Assembly (NCBI GenBank): GCA_963742405.1
Contig: CAVUMB010000005.1
Coordinates: 1-64,000 of the forward strand
Reading direction: 5' to 3'
Length of the DNA: 64,000 bases
Source of the DNA: JAGVSR01 sp963742405
GTDB lineage: Bacteria > Pseudomonadota > Alphaproteobacteria > Rhizobiales > Hyphomicrobiaceae
Part shown: piece after piece, positions 44,828 to 53,048 of the stretch
How positions within the stretch are numbered: the first letter of the stretch is position 1
How the letters are laid out: each line of letters starts with the position of its first letter
The notes under the pieces: generated by a model
Databases searched by the model: none
The model's input: the letters and a program-made list of their open reading frames with translations, nothing else
Told to the model about the DNA's origin: nothing
Program-made: the position numbers and the translations under genes

Positions 44828-45688
44828 ATGACCGAGCCGCTCGCCAAGGTCGATAGCGTCAAAGTTTTAGCCGGCAGCACATCCGCTTCGTCGCGGGTGC
44901 TGCCGGAAGAGACGGCTGTCGCGCTCGTCTATGACGGCTCGACGCATGCCGTGATGATGGCGACCCCACAGGACTTGGAAGATTTCGCACTCGGCTTCAG
45001 TTTGGCCGAAGGCAAGATCGATCATGTGTCGGACATCGCCAGCTTGGACGTAGTCGAGCAGCCTCTCGGCCTCGAACTGCGTATGTGGATGTCACCGGCG
45101 GCCGGACACCGGCTCGCGGTCCGCCGCCGAGCCACGCTGGGCCCCACCGGCTGCGGATTGTGCGGCGTTGAAAGCTTGGAACAAGCACTTCCCACAGCCA
45201 AGCCCGTAACCGCGCCGTTGCAGGTCAGCGCCGTCGAAATCGAAGCGGCAATGGCGTCGCTCGCCCCGGCGCAGAAACTCAACAGCGAAGCGCGAGCGCT
45301 GCATGCCGCCGGCTTTTGGACGCTCGACAAGGGACTTGTCATGGTCCGTGAGGACGTCGGGCGGCACAATGCGCTCGACAAGCTCGTCGGTGCGATGGCG
45401 CGAAATGGCATTGACGCTGCAGGCGGTATCATCGTCTTGACGAGCCGCCTGTCCGTCGAATTGGTGCAGAAGGCAGCGCAGATGGGTGCGCCGGTTGTCG
45501 TCGCGGTCTCGGTGCCGACGGCGCTTGCGGTGCGCACGGCAGACGCCGCTGGTATCACACTCGTCGGCATTGCCCGCGGCGACGCCTTCGAAATCTTTAC
45601 TCATCCCGAGCGCGTGGCCGCCGAACCGGCTCGGTCGACACGCCCGGCTCGCCTGCGCACGGAAGGGGGCCTGCATGCAAACGTCTGA
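44828..45688 (+). CDS. fdhD: Formate dehydrogenase accessory sulfurtransferase FdhD
   Basis: 286 residues. Passes sulfur to the molybdenum cofactor before it is inserted into FdsA. Family motifs: LEDFALGFSLAEG, TGCGLCGVESLEQA (the Cys loop), MVREDVGRHNALDKLVG and TSRLSVELVQKAAQMGAP. It starts four bases after fdsA and overlaps fdsD by 14 bases. Confidence 0.94.
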   Translation: MTEPLAKVDSVKVLAGSTSASSRVLPEETAVALVYDGSTHAVMMATPQDLEDFALGFSLAEGKIDHVSDIASLDVVEQPLGLELRMWMSPAAGHRLAVRRRATLGPTGCGLCGVESLEQALPTAKPVTAPLQVSAVEIEAAMASLAPAQKLNSEARALHAAGFWTLDKGLVMVREDVGRHNALDKLVGAMARNGIDAAGGIIVLTSRLSVELVQKAAQMGAPVVVAVSVPTALAVRTADAAGITLVGIARGDAFEIFTHPERVAAEPARSTRPARLRTEGGLHANV

Positions 45689-45911
45689 TAAGCTCGTGAT
45701 GATGGTCAATCAGATCGTGCGCAATGTCCTCGTCCAAGGTGACGAGCGCGCCGTCATTGTAGCCGCTGATCACATGCGCAAATTCTGGGAGCCGCGCATG
45801 CGGGCCCACATCTATCAGCATGTCAAAGCTGGCGGCGAAGGTTTGACACCTCTCGCCTTACGCGCGGTGATTGAACTGGAGCGCCTCGAAACTCCGGCCG
45901 CCGCGACCTGA
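45675..45911 (+). CDS. fdsD: NAD-dependent formate dehydrogenase, delta subunit
   Basis: 78 residues, a small helical protein that ends most fds operons. MVNQIVRNVLVQGDERAVIV and ADHMRKFWEPRMRAHIYQHV match the family well. GGAAGGGGG precedes ATG 45675. The open frame extends upstream inside fdhD, but this ATG gives the family length. FdsD helps assembly or stability of the complex. Confidence 0.9.
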   Translation: MQTSDKLVMMVNQIVRNVLVQGDERAVIVAADHMRKFWEPRMRAHIYQHVKAGGEGLTPLALRAVIELERLETPAAAT

Positions 45912-46013
45912 TTGCACGCGACCCGCCCGCTATCCCAAGTAACGCAATGTGTATGCGACTAAGTCTCCCGGCTGCCATATCTTAACCGGCAGTTGGGGGG
46001 AGTTGCTACGCAG

Positions 46014-47750
46014 ATGACACGCCGGACGCCTGATTCCAGTCGGAGCCGGGGGACACTTCAGGTTGCGATCAGACCGCTGCGCTCTGTCTTCTGGAGCGTG
46101 GCGCTCGTCAGTTGCGCGTTGAACCTCCTCATGCTCACGGGCCCCGTGTTCATGCTCCAGGTTTACGATCGCGTGCTGGCCAGCCGGTCGGTGCCGACAC
46201 TGGTGGCCCTGTCTGCACTGGCCGCCGCGCTGTATGTTTTCTGGGGCGTCTTTGAATGTCTGCGCTCGCGGACTTTGTCGCGCGCTTCCTTCTGGCTCGA
46301 TCAACGCCTGGGTCCACCGACGCTGACGGCATGGCTCGGCCGCTCGATCGAGGATCGGCCCACGGTCGCGCGGCCACTGGCCGACCTGTCGATCGTCCGC
46401 CAATTTCTGTCCAGTCCCGCGCTCAGCGGATTGTTCGACATGCCCTGGATCCCACTTTATCTGGGATTCGTTTTCATCATTCATCCCTGGCTCGGCTGGC
46501 TGACGCTCTCCGGCGCAGGTCTCGTGACGGTCTTGGCCCTCGTCAACGAACAAGTCACGCGGTCGTCGCTGGATGAAGCGGCAGCTCTCGATCAAATCGA
46601 AACACGCTTCCTCGATCAGATACATCGCAGCGCCGACACCATTTTGCCGATGGGTATGCTGAGCGCGCTTGCAGACCATTGGCAACGCATGCACACCGAA
46701 AGCGCCGCTCTCACACAACAAGCGGGCGAACGCGGCGAGATCATCTCCGCGCTGTCGAAGGCGATCCGCATGGTGTTGCAGTCGGCCGTGCTCGGTCTGG
46801 GTGCGTTCCTGGCCATTTCCGGTGAAATTTCGGCCGGCATGATCGTCGCTGTCTCGATCATCTCGGGCCGCGCGCTGGCGCCAGTCGATCAAGTCATCGG
46901 CAACTGGCGATCTGTGGTGCGTGCCCGCCAAGCCTTCCAGCGGCTGGCATCCATTCTACCGGACGGGGCGTCACCCGCGCCGCCGCTGCGTCTTCCCGCA
47001 CCGAAGGGAATCATGAGCGTTCGCAATCTGAGCAAGTTTGCACCCGCGCCGGCCGGGGTTGCGCCAGAGAATCGCCGCCTCATTTTGAAAGATGTAAGTT
47101 TTGATTTTGCTGCCGGCGATGCAGTCGGCGTCATCGGACCCAGTGCGTCCGGCAAGTCGTCTCTGGCGCGCATTTTGGTCGGCGCCTGGCAGCCGGATGG
47201 CGGTGAAGTTCGCCTCGATGGCGCGCTTCTCGAACAGTGGGACCGCGCGTTACTTGGACGCCATATCGGTTACTTGCCCCAGAACGTCGAGCTTCTGGCG
47301 GGCACTGTGCAGCAGAACATCGCGCGCTTCGATCCCAACGCGCCTGACGAGGCTATCGTCGCCGCAGCCCAGTTGGCCGGCGTTCATGAGATGATCCTCC
47401 GCCTGCCGGACGGGTATGCAACGTCGGCCGGTCATGGCGCGACGCCGTTGTCGGGCGGGCAGATGCAGCGCATTGCCCTGGCACGGGCAGTTTTTCGTGA
47501 CCCGCGGCTCGTCGTTCTCGATGAACCCAACTCCAACCTCGATGCGGACGGCGACGCGGCGCTCGCCGTTGCGATTGAACGCTTGCGGCAGTCGGGGTCG
47601 GCGGTCGTCGTCATGGCGCACCGGCCAAGTGCCATAGCCGCGGTCAACAAGCTCCTGATGCTCATGAATGGGTCCGTCGTCGAATACGGCAACAAGGATG
47701 ACGTGCTGCGCAAGGTCACGCGCCCGCTCGCCGCCGGGGCACGCGCATGA
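46014..47750 (+). CDS. Type I secretion ABC transporter (PrtD type)
   Basis: 578 residues. A six-helix membrane domain (VALVSCALNLLMLTGPVFML, LQVYDRVLASRSVPTLVALS) is followed by an ATPase: Walker A GPSASGKSS, signature LSGGQMQRIALARA and Walker B LVVLDEPNSNLD. It is short and lacks the N-terminal C39-like domain of HlyB, as in PrtD-type exporters of RTX proteins. Its end overlaps the HlyD gene. ATG 46014 follows GGGGAG at a wide spacing of 11. No RTX substrate or TolC gene is nearby. Confidence 0.9.
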   Translation: MTRRTPDSSRSRGTLQVAIRPLRSVFWSVALVSCALNLLMLTGPVFMLQVYDRVLASRSVPTLVALSALAAALYVFWGVFECLRSRTLSRASFWLDQRLGPPTLTAWLGRSIEDRPTVARPLADLSIVRQFLSSPALSGLFDMPWIPLYLGFVFIIHPWLGWLTLSGAGLVTVLALVNEQVTRSSLDEAAALDQIETRFLDQIHRSADTILPMGMLSALADHWQRMHTESAALTQQAGERGEIISALSKAIRMVLQSAVLGLGAFLAISGEISAGMIVAVSIISGRALAPVDQVIGNWRSVVRARQAFQRLASILPDGASPAPPLRLPAPKGIMSVRNLSKFAPAPAGVAPENRRLILKDVSFDFAAGDAVGVIGPSASGKSSLARILVGAWQPDGGEVRLDGALLEQWDRALLGRHIGYLPQNVELLAGTVQQNIARFDPNAPDEAIVAAAQLAGVHEMILRLPDGYATSAGHGATPLSGGQMQRIALARAVFRDPRLVVLDEPNSNLDADGDAALAVAIERLRQSGSAVVVMAHRPSAIAAVNKLLMLMNGSVVEYGNKDDVLRKVTRPLAAGARA

Positions 47751-49078
47751 TGGGGAAATCGCCCGCGGTCAAAGCTTCTGGTCGTGGATCGGTCAACTCC
47801 GATTACAAAGCGCCGCTGCGGACCGCCGCCATCGTACTCATCGTGCTGATCGCCGGCCTTGGTGGCTGGATGGCCGCCGTTCCCCTGGCGGGTGCCGTAA
47901 TCGCGGCCGGCCAGATCGTCGTGCGCGGCAAACCGCAATTGGTGCAGCATCTTGACGGCGGCTTGATCAAGGCAATCGAGGTCCGCAACGGTGACGTGGT
48001 CCACAAAGGCGACGTTTTGGTGCGGCTTGACGATGCGATGTTGCGCGCCAATCTCGATATCTACCGCAATCGGCTACGTGAAGCGCTGGCCCGACGCACC
48101 CGCCTCGAAGCCGAACGCGACGACCGGGCCGACATTGGTCCCCCGGATATGACGCTGTCCCGCTCCTTTAAACTGGGCGATGACGCATCTCATCGCGACC
48201 GCCAAGAGCACCTATTCCGAGCCCGCCAACAGAGCCGCAAGGGTGAAATAGAAAAACTCAATGAAAAAATTGGGCAGCTCGACAATCAAACCGATGGACT
48301 CGAAGGTCTGATCGGAGCCAAGAGCGAACAGTTGAAGACGGTAGTGAACGAACTTGATGGCCTGAATGAATTGCTCGAAAAAGGCATCGCGACAAAGTCC
48401 CGTGTCTTCAGCCAGGAACGCATGAAATCTGATTTGACGGGGCAAATCATCGAGCACGCGTCCGAGCTGGCGCGGGTCGAAAACGCCATTCGCGAAACCG
48501 AAATCAGCATCATACAGGTCGACCGAGCTTTCAAAGAAAAAGTGTTGGCCGAATTGTCCACGACGGCAACCGAAGTGGAGGACCTGTCCCAGCAGATCGC
48601 CGCGACGGCCAAGCAGCTCGAGCGCGTCGCCATCCGTGCGCCGATCAGCGGCGTTGTGCACGAGATGAATGTCAACACCGTCGGTGGAACGATACCGCCC
48701 AACGCCACGCTGATGCAAATCATAGCCAACGACAGCGGCGTTGATGTTGAGATCGCGGTCGAGCCGACCGCAATCGATCAATTGGTCATCGGCCAGGATA
48801 CGATGCTGCGCTTTCCAGCCTTCAACCAGGCGACGACACCTCAGATAGTAGGAGCCGTGGACCGGATTTCGCCGTCGACCGTGGCAAACGAAAAAACCGG
48901 GCAGTCCTTTTATCGCGTAACCGTATCCGTCACGCCGGCCGAACTCGCCCGCCTCGCACCGCTGCGGCTGCTGCCCGGAATGCCCGTCGAAGCTCACGTC
49001 GAAACAGCTTCGCGCACGCTCGCAAGCTATTTATTGAAGCCATTTATCGACAATGTTGGCCGCGCACTGCGCGAATGA
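47747..49078 (+). CDS. HlyD family periplasmic adaptor (type I secretion)
   Basis: 443 residues. One N-terminal membrane helix (AAIVLIVLIAGLGGWMAAVP), biotinyl-lipoyl halves (GQIVVRGKPQLVQHLDGGLI and RAPISGVVHEMNVNTVGG), and a long coiled coil (EIEKLNEKIGQLDNQTDGLE onward). It links the ABC exporter to an outer-membrane channel. The ATG overlaps the ABC gene by four bases (ATGA). Confidence 0.92.
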   Translation: MMGKSPAVKASGRGSVNSDYKAPLRTAAIVLIVLIAGLGGWMAAVPLAGAVIAAGQIVVRGKPQLVQHLDGGLIKAIEVRNGDVVHKGDVLVRLDDAMLRANLDIYRNRLREALARRTRLEAERDDRADIGPPDMTLSRSFKLGDDASHRDRQEHLFRARQQSRKGEIEKLNEKIGQLDNQTDGLEGLIGAKSEQLKTVVNELDGLNELLEKGIATKSRVFSQERMKSDLTGQIIEHASELARVENAIRETEISIIQVDRAFKEKVLAELSTTATEVEDLSQQIAATAKQLERVAIRAPISGVVHEMNVNTVGGTIPPNATLMQIIANDSGVDVEIAVEPTAIDQLVIGQDTMLRFPAFNQATTPQIVGAVDRISPSTVANEKTGQSFYRVTVSVTPAELARLAPLRLLPGMPVEAHVETASRTLASYLLKPFIDNVGRALRE

Positions 49079-49087
49079 GAGATCAGG

Positions 49088-50062
49088 CTAGGCCAGCAGT
49101 CCGGCTGCCTTGGCTTCCGACATGACTTCGGCGAGAATGCCAGCGGCCAACGTCGCCCGGCTCTTTGCACCCGGAACGAGACCGATGGGGCTGCGCAGCC
49201 GTGCCATCTGACGTGGCGAAACACCCATGTCCGACAGCTGCTGTACGCGGTTCTGATGCGCTCTGCGGCTGCCCATCACACCGATGTAGAACGACGGCGA
49301 TCGGAGCACCTCCGACAGGACCGGTGCTTCCCAGTCATGCTCGTGGAACGCGACGACTGTCGCAGTAAAACGATCAATCTGGGTTGCTGCGATGTCTTGC
49401 GGCTGGATCAGCTTGTGAACCGATAAGCCCGCGGCCACCGCCTCCGCACAGACAGCCTCGTCAGGCGACACAATGTGCAGATCCAAGCCGGCCGCTGCGA
49501 TGAGATGAGCAATCGCCATGAGCGCAGGCCCTCCGCCGATGAGCACAATTCGCGGCAGCGGCAGATGCACCTTGCTGAACGCGTCGCCGTGTAGGGCGGT
49601 CCCCGCCTCACCATCGAGCGCCTCGAATGTCGTCGAGCCGCTGGTCAGGTTCGTGGTCTGCACAAACGGTTGGCGCGCATCGCGGAAACTCGCAACGCGC
49701 GCAACGAGCGTTGGCGGCAGGCTCTGGTCGATGTAAAAATCAAGGCCGCTGCCGCACGGTAACTGGAGATCGAAATAGGCCGACCCCTTGCCATAGCGCA
49801 CCATTCGGTTGCGGCGCTCTGCAATTGCCTGAACCGCGTCCTGGGCAATCGACTGTTCAATGCAGCCGCCAGACATGTACCCCGTGAAAGCTCCATTGTC
49901 CGCAACCGCCATCTGCGCACCGAGCGGGCGCGGGGTCGTTCCGTCGATGGAGATCAGAGAAATCAGCGCTGTGCGCCGGCCAGCTGCTTGCCATAAGATG
50001 AAATCACCCATCACGTCGTCGTCGGCCAGGAGAGAACGCCGCTTCGGCAAAAGCAAACTCAT
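49088..50062 (-). CDS. XdhC-type molybdenum cofactor chaperone
   Basis: 324 residues. XdhC/CoxF-like: N-terminal part with GGCIEQSIAQDAVQAI and a Rossmann C-terminal part (PRIVLIGGGPALMAIAHLI, YIGVMGSRRAHQNRVQQL, RLRSPIGLVPGAKSRA). XdhC proteins bind and sulfurate the cofactor of xanthine dehydrogenase-like enzymes. No such enzyme is in the window; the nearest molybdoenzyme is FdsA, which has FdhD. Confidence 0.86.
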   Translation of the reverse strand: MSLLLPKRRSLLADDDVMGDFILWQAAGRRTALISLISIDGTTPRPLGAQMAVADNGAFTGYMSGGCIEQSIAQDAVQAIAERRNRMVRYGKGSAYFDLQLPCGSGLDFYIDQSLPPTLVARVASFRDARQPFVQTTNLTSGSTTFEALDGEAGTALHGDAFSKVHLPLPRIVLIGGGPALMAIAHLIAAAGLDLHIVSPDEAVCAEAVAAGLSVHKLIQPQDIAATQIDRFTATVVAFHEHDWEAPVLSEVLRSPSFYIGVMGSRRAHQNRVQQLSDMGVSPRQMARLRSPIGLVPGAKSRATLAAGILAEVMSEAKAAGLLA

Positions 50063-50106
50063 TCGTATATCCTAGGCATCGTTCTAACCATTGAGGAGTG
50101 GCACTG

Positions 50107-50583
50107 ATGACGACGAACACCGCTCGCCCGCCGGTTCCGCCCTTCACCCGAGAAACGGCAATCGCCAAGGTGCGCCTCGCGGAGGACGGATGGAACTCGC
50201 GCGATCCCGAGCGGGTTTCCCTTGCCTACACCGTGGACACTCAATGGCGCAACCGGAGCGAATTTCCACGTGGTCGTGAAGAAGTCATCGCGTTCCTGAC
50301 GCGCAAATGGGCTCGCGAATACGACTACCGGCTCATCAAGGAATTGTGGACCTTTGCTGACGACCGGATTGCGGTCCGCTTCGCCTACGAATGGCACGAC
50401 GGCGCAGGCCTTTGGTTCCGCTCTTACGGCAATGAGAACTGGGAATTCGATGCTGACGGTCTGATGCGCAAGCGCTATGCAAGCATAAATGATCTCGCCA
50501 TCGTTGAGAGCGAGCGCCTGTTTCGCTGGCCGCAAGGACGACGTCCCGACGATCACCCGGGACTGAGTGAACTTGGGTTATGA
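50107..50583 (+). CDS. DUF1348 (NTF2-like) protein
   Basis: 158 residues of the cone-shaped NTF2-like fold: AIAKVRLAEDGWNSRDPERV, YTVDTQWRNRSEFPRGREEV, FLTRKWAREYDYRLIKELW, WFRSYGNENWEFDADGLM. The family is widespread and of unproven function. GAGGAG precedes ATG 50107. It diverges from the xdhC-like gene. Confidence 0.85.
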   Translation: MTTNTARPPVPPFTRETAIAKVRLAEDGWNSRDPERVSLAYTVDTQWRNRSEFPRGREEVIAFLTRKWAREYDYRLIKELWTFADDRIAVRFAYEWHDGAGLWFRSYGNENWEFDADGLMRKRYASINDLAIVESERLFRWPQGRRPDDHPGLSELGL

Positions 50584-50606
50584 AGTCCCTACCAATGAAG
50601 CCAGCA

Positions 50607-51113
50607 TTAGCTGAGAGACGGCCCATCATTGCGCGGCGCGGGCCGCGGAAAGGGAATGATGATCGCCGATCCGTTCGAAGGACGCGGCGCCTCGACAGCC
50701 ATTTCGCTCAAGTCCGCCAGATCATCCATCCACTCGCCGCACAGATCGGCCAGCGGAAGTCCGGCGGCCTCTGACAGCCAAGGCTGAAGAATGGTTCGGC
50801 CCTCGCCCGTCTCCAGATCGGCATGGAGGACAAGATAGCGATCCTGGTTGGAGGATTCCGGACTGCGCATCCAGCGGCGGATAACGGTGGCCGTCTCGCC
50901 CGCCTCCGCAAGATCCGGATCAGACACCAGCATTTCAACATGCGGGGCATAGGCTTCGGTGTCGTAAGGCAGCATTCGCCAAGACAGATCATCGGCCGTT
51001 GCCGCGTCGAGCGCCCGATCGGCCGCCTCCTGGCCGGTCTTTATGTCGTCGCCCTCGATCTCGACACAGGCCACTTCAAGCCGCAAACGCACGACCTTCG
51101 CGTAGTACTTCAT
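50607..51113 (-). CDS. Protein of unknown function
   Basis: 168 residues, acidic, without signal peptide or membrane helix. It begins MKYYAKVVRLRLEVACVEIE and has helical stretches such as DPDLAEAGETATVIRRWMRS. ATG 51113 is preferred since GGAGG precedes it; the frame is open 20 codons further. Converges with the DUF1348 gene. No family recognised. Confidence 0.6.
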   Translation of the reverse strand: MKYYAKVVRLRLEVACVEIEGDDIKTGQEAADRALDAATADDLSWRMLPYDTEAYAPHVEMLVSDPDLAEAGETATVIRRWMRSPESSNQDRYLVLHADLETGEGRTILQPWLSEAAGLPLADLCGEWMDDLADLSEMAVEAPRPSNGSAIIIPFPRPAPRNDGPSLS

Positions 51114-51297
51114 GGGAGCCTCCGCAGCGCCGACACGTGCGGTATGATGGGCGAGTCGAATGACACCCTGCAACGGGCCGCGGACGGTAAACAGTGGTGT
51201 GGGGCTCAGCGGCCACAGCCCGGTGATCGTGCTCAGCCGCGCGCCGCTCCGCCGGAATTTGTGTCACTTTTTCTGGGGCTGAGCCAGGAGGCCACAC

Positions 51298-51648
51298 ATG
51301 ACTTGGATCGTGACCAAATATGCCGTGACGGCTTTCCTCGTCGTTGTGATCTCGGAGGTCGCCAAGCGCAGCGATAAAGCCGGGGGGTTGATAGCGGCGT
51401 TGCCGCTGGTGACGGTCTTGACGTTGATCTGGCTGTGGGCCGAAGGCCAGGACGAGGCCAAGCTGTCGAACCACGCCTGGTACACGTTCTGGTATGTTGT
51501 CCCCACGCTCCCGATGTTTTTGCTCTTTCCGTTTCTATTGCCGCGCATCGGCTTCTGGCCGACCATGGCCGCCAGCGTCGTCATAACGATGGCAAGTTTC
51601 GCGCTCTTTGCGGTCTTTGTTCGCCGTTTCGGCATCGAATTGCTCTGA
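51298..51648 (+). CDS. DUF3147 family membrane protein
   Basis: 116 residues with four membrane helices (IVTKYAVTAFLVVVISEVA, GGLIAALPLVTVLTLIWLW, TFWYVVPTLPMFLLFPFLL, MAASVVITMASFALFAVFV). The AKRSDKAGGLIAALPLV block is typical of DUF3147. Function unknown. AGGAGG precedes the ATG. It converges with mobB. Confidence 0.83.
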   Translation: MTWIVTKYAVTAFLVVVISEVAKRSDKAGGLIAALPLVTVLTLIWLWAEGQDEAKLSNHAWYTFWYVVPTLPMFLLFPFLLPRIGFWPTMAASVVITMASFALFAVFVRRFGIELL

Positions 51649-51663
51649 CATCGGACACGCAGG

Positions 51664-52170
51664 CTAATCGCTGTTAGACCCCGTCGCCAACTGCAGCGTC
51701 CGTGTGATGAAGTCGGCGATCGCCGAAACGTCGTTGAGGCAAAACAATGGCAGATGGCCGGGATCGGTCGCGTAATCAGAAGCGACAGCAACAAATCGAG
51801 TATCCATCGGCGCCAATTCGCGCCGTTCCCGTTGTGCAGCACGGCGCACTTCGATTTTTGCAATCGGCGCCGCTTTGAAGCCCTCCACTATGACGAGATC
51901 GCAGGGCGCGAGCCGGCCGACGATGTCGTCGAGCCGGTATTCGGATTGCCCATGTCCTGCAAGTATCACTTCGCAAGCCCCCGCGCGCCGGTGGCGGACG
52001 CTGTCTGAAGAAGGGGCCTCGCTCTGGATTTCATGGTGCGTATGCTTGATGCTGGAAACACGAAGCCCACGTCGTGTGAACTCTGCGATGAGCCGCTCCA
52101 CGAGTGTGGTCTTGCCGGAATTTTTCCACCCAGCGATGCCGATGACCGAAATTGGGTGCTGGCGATCCAT
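51664..52170 (-). CDS. mobB: Molybdopterin-guanine dinucleotide biosynthesis protein B
   Basis: 168 residues, P-loop GTP-binding protein: Walker A IAGWKNSGKTTLVERLIAE, then SSIKHTHHE, and CDLVIVEGFKAAPIAKIEV. It supports MobA in making bis-MGD, the cofactor form used by formate dehydrogenase. It is 24 bases downstream of mobA, in one operon. Confidence 0.92.
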   Translation of the reverse strand: MDRQHPISVIGIAGWKNSGKTTLVERLIAEFTRRGLRVSSIKHTHHEIQSEAPSSDSVRHRRAGACEVILAGHGQSEYRLDDIVGRLAPCDLVIVEGFKAAPIAKIEVRRAAQRERRELAPMDTRFVAVASDYATDPGHLPLFCLNDVSAIADFITRTLQLATGSNSD

Positions 52171-52194
52171 GGTTGTTTGTCTATCAGGACACCG

Positions 52195-52839
52195 TCAGCC
52201 GGCAAGCAGTTCACGCGCTTGCGCCAGCTCGTCCGGCGTGTTCGCGTTAAAGAACGGATCGACGCGACGTCCCCGGATGTCAGCCGACGGAAATTCGACC
52301 GCGACGGCGCCATAATGATCGATCCAAGATGTCACCTTCCGTGTCCCGGCTTCGAGGACCGCTTCCAATTCGTCGGCTAGTACAACAGGCCACAGTCCAA
52401 TCACCGGATGCAGTCGCCCGCCCGATTGCGCGACGGCGATGGCGTCGGGAATGCCGTTCACGGCCGCCTGCAACCTTGCAATAAGGTCGGTCGGCAGGAA
52501 CGGCGCGTCGGCAGACGCGCTGGCGATGTGCGTCGCGGCCGGACATTGCATCTTCGACCAGCGCAACCCGGCCAGAATTCCCGCCAGCGGCCCCTTGAAT
52601 CCTGCAATCGGGTCCGCCACCACCGGGAGACCAAACCCGGCAAAAAGGGCCGGATCGCTGTTGGTATTGATGACGAGCCGGCTGGTTTGCGGCGCGAGCC
52701 GCGCAATGACGTGCGCCAGCATCGGCATACCCCCGAGGTCGAGCAGGGCCTTGTCGCCCGCCCCGCCCAATGCATCCCTCATTCGGCGGGATTGCCCGCC
52801 GGCGAGAAGCAGCCCGGCCGGTTTGGTTTCATTTACCAT
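52195..52839 (-). CDS. mobA: Molybdenum cofactor guanylyltransferase
   Basis: 214 residues, nucleotidyltransferase fold. GLLLAGGQSRRM is the GTP-binding signature; DKALLDLGGMPMLAHVI, DPIAGFKGPLAGILAGLRW and SASADAPFLP follow as in MobA. It joins GMP to molybdopterin in the cytoplasm. Operon with mobB. The FdsA enzyme encoded about 8 kb away needs its product. Confidence 0.92.
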   Translation of the reverse strand: MVNETKPAGLLLAGGQSRRMRDALGGAGDKALLDLGGMPMLAHVIARLAPQTSRLVINTNSDPALFAGFGLPVVADPIAGFKGPLAGILAGLRWSKMQCPAATHIASASADAPFLPTDLIARLQAAVNGIPDAIAVAQSGGRLHPVIGLWPVVLADELEAVLEAGTRKVTSWIDHYGAVAVEFPSADIRGRRVDPFFNANTPDELAQARELLAG

Positions 52840-53048
52840 GTCTTGCTCAATGTCCTCGCGTGATCAGACGCTGGTCAGTTGCCATCCTTGAATGAACTTA
52901 AACTTTTGCAGCCAAAGCCGTCACTGCGTGCGGGTGAATGTCAGGCTCGGTACACGTCGACACAGTTCCATAGCAATGGAGCGTCTGACACGGCCGAACG
53001 TCGCGCGGAACAAGGTGGCCAAAGACGTGTGCTCGTCGGACCAGGGTC

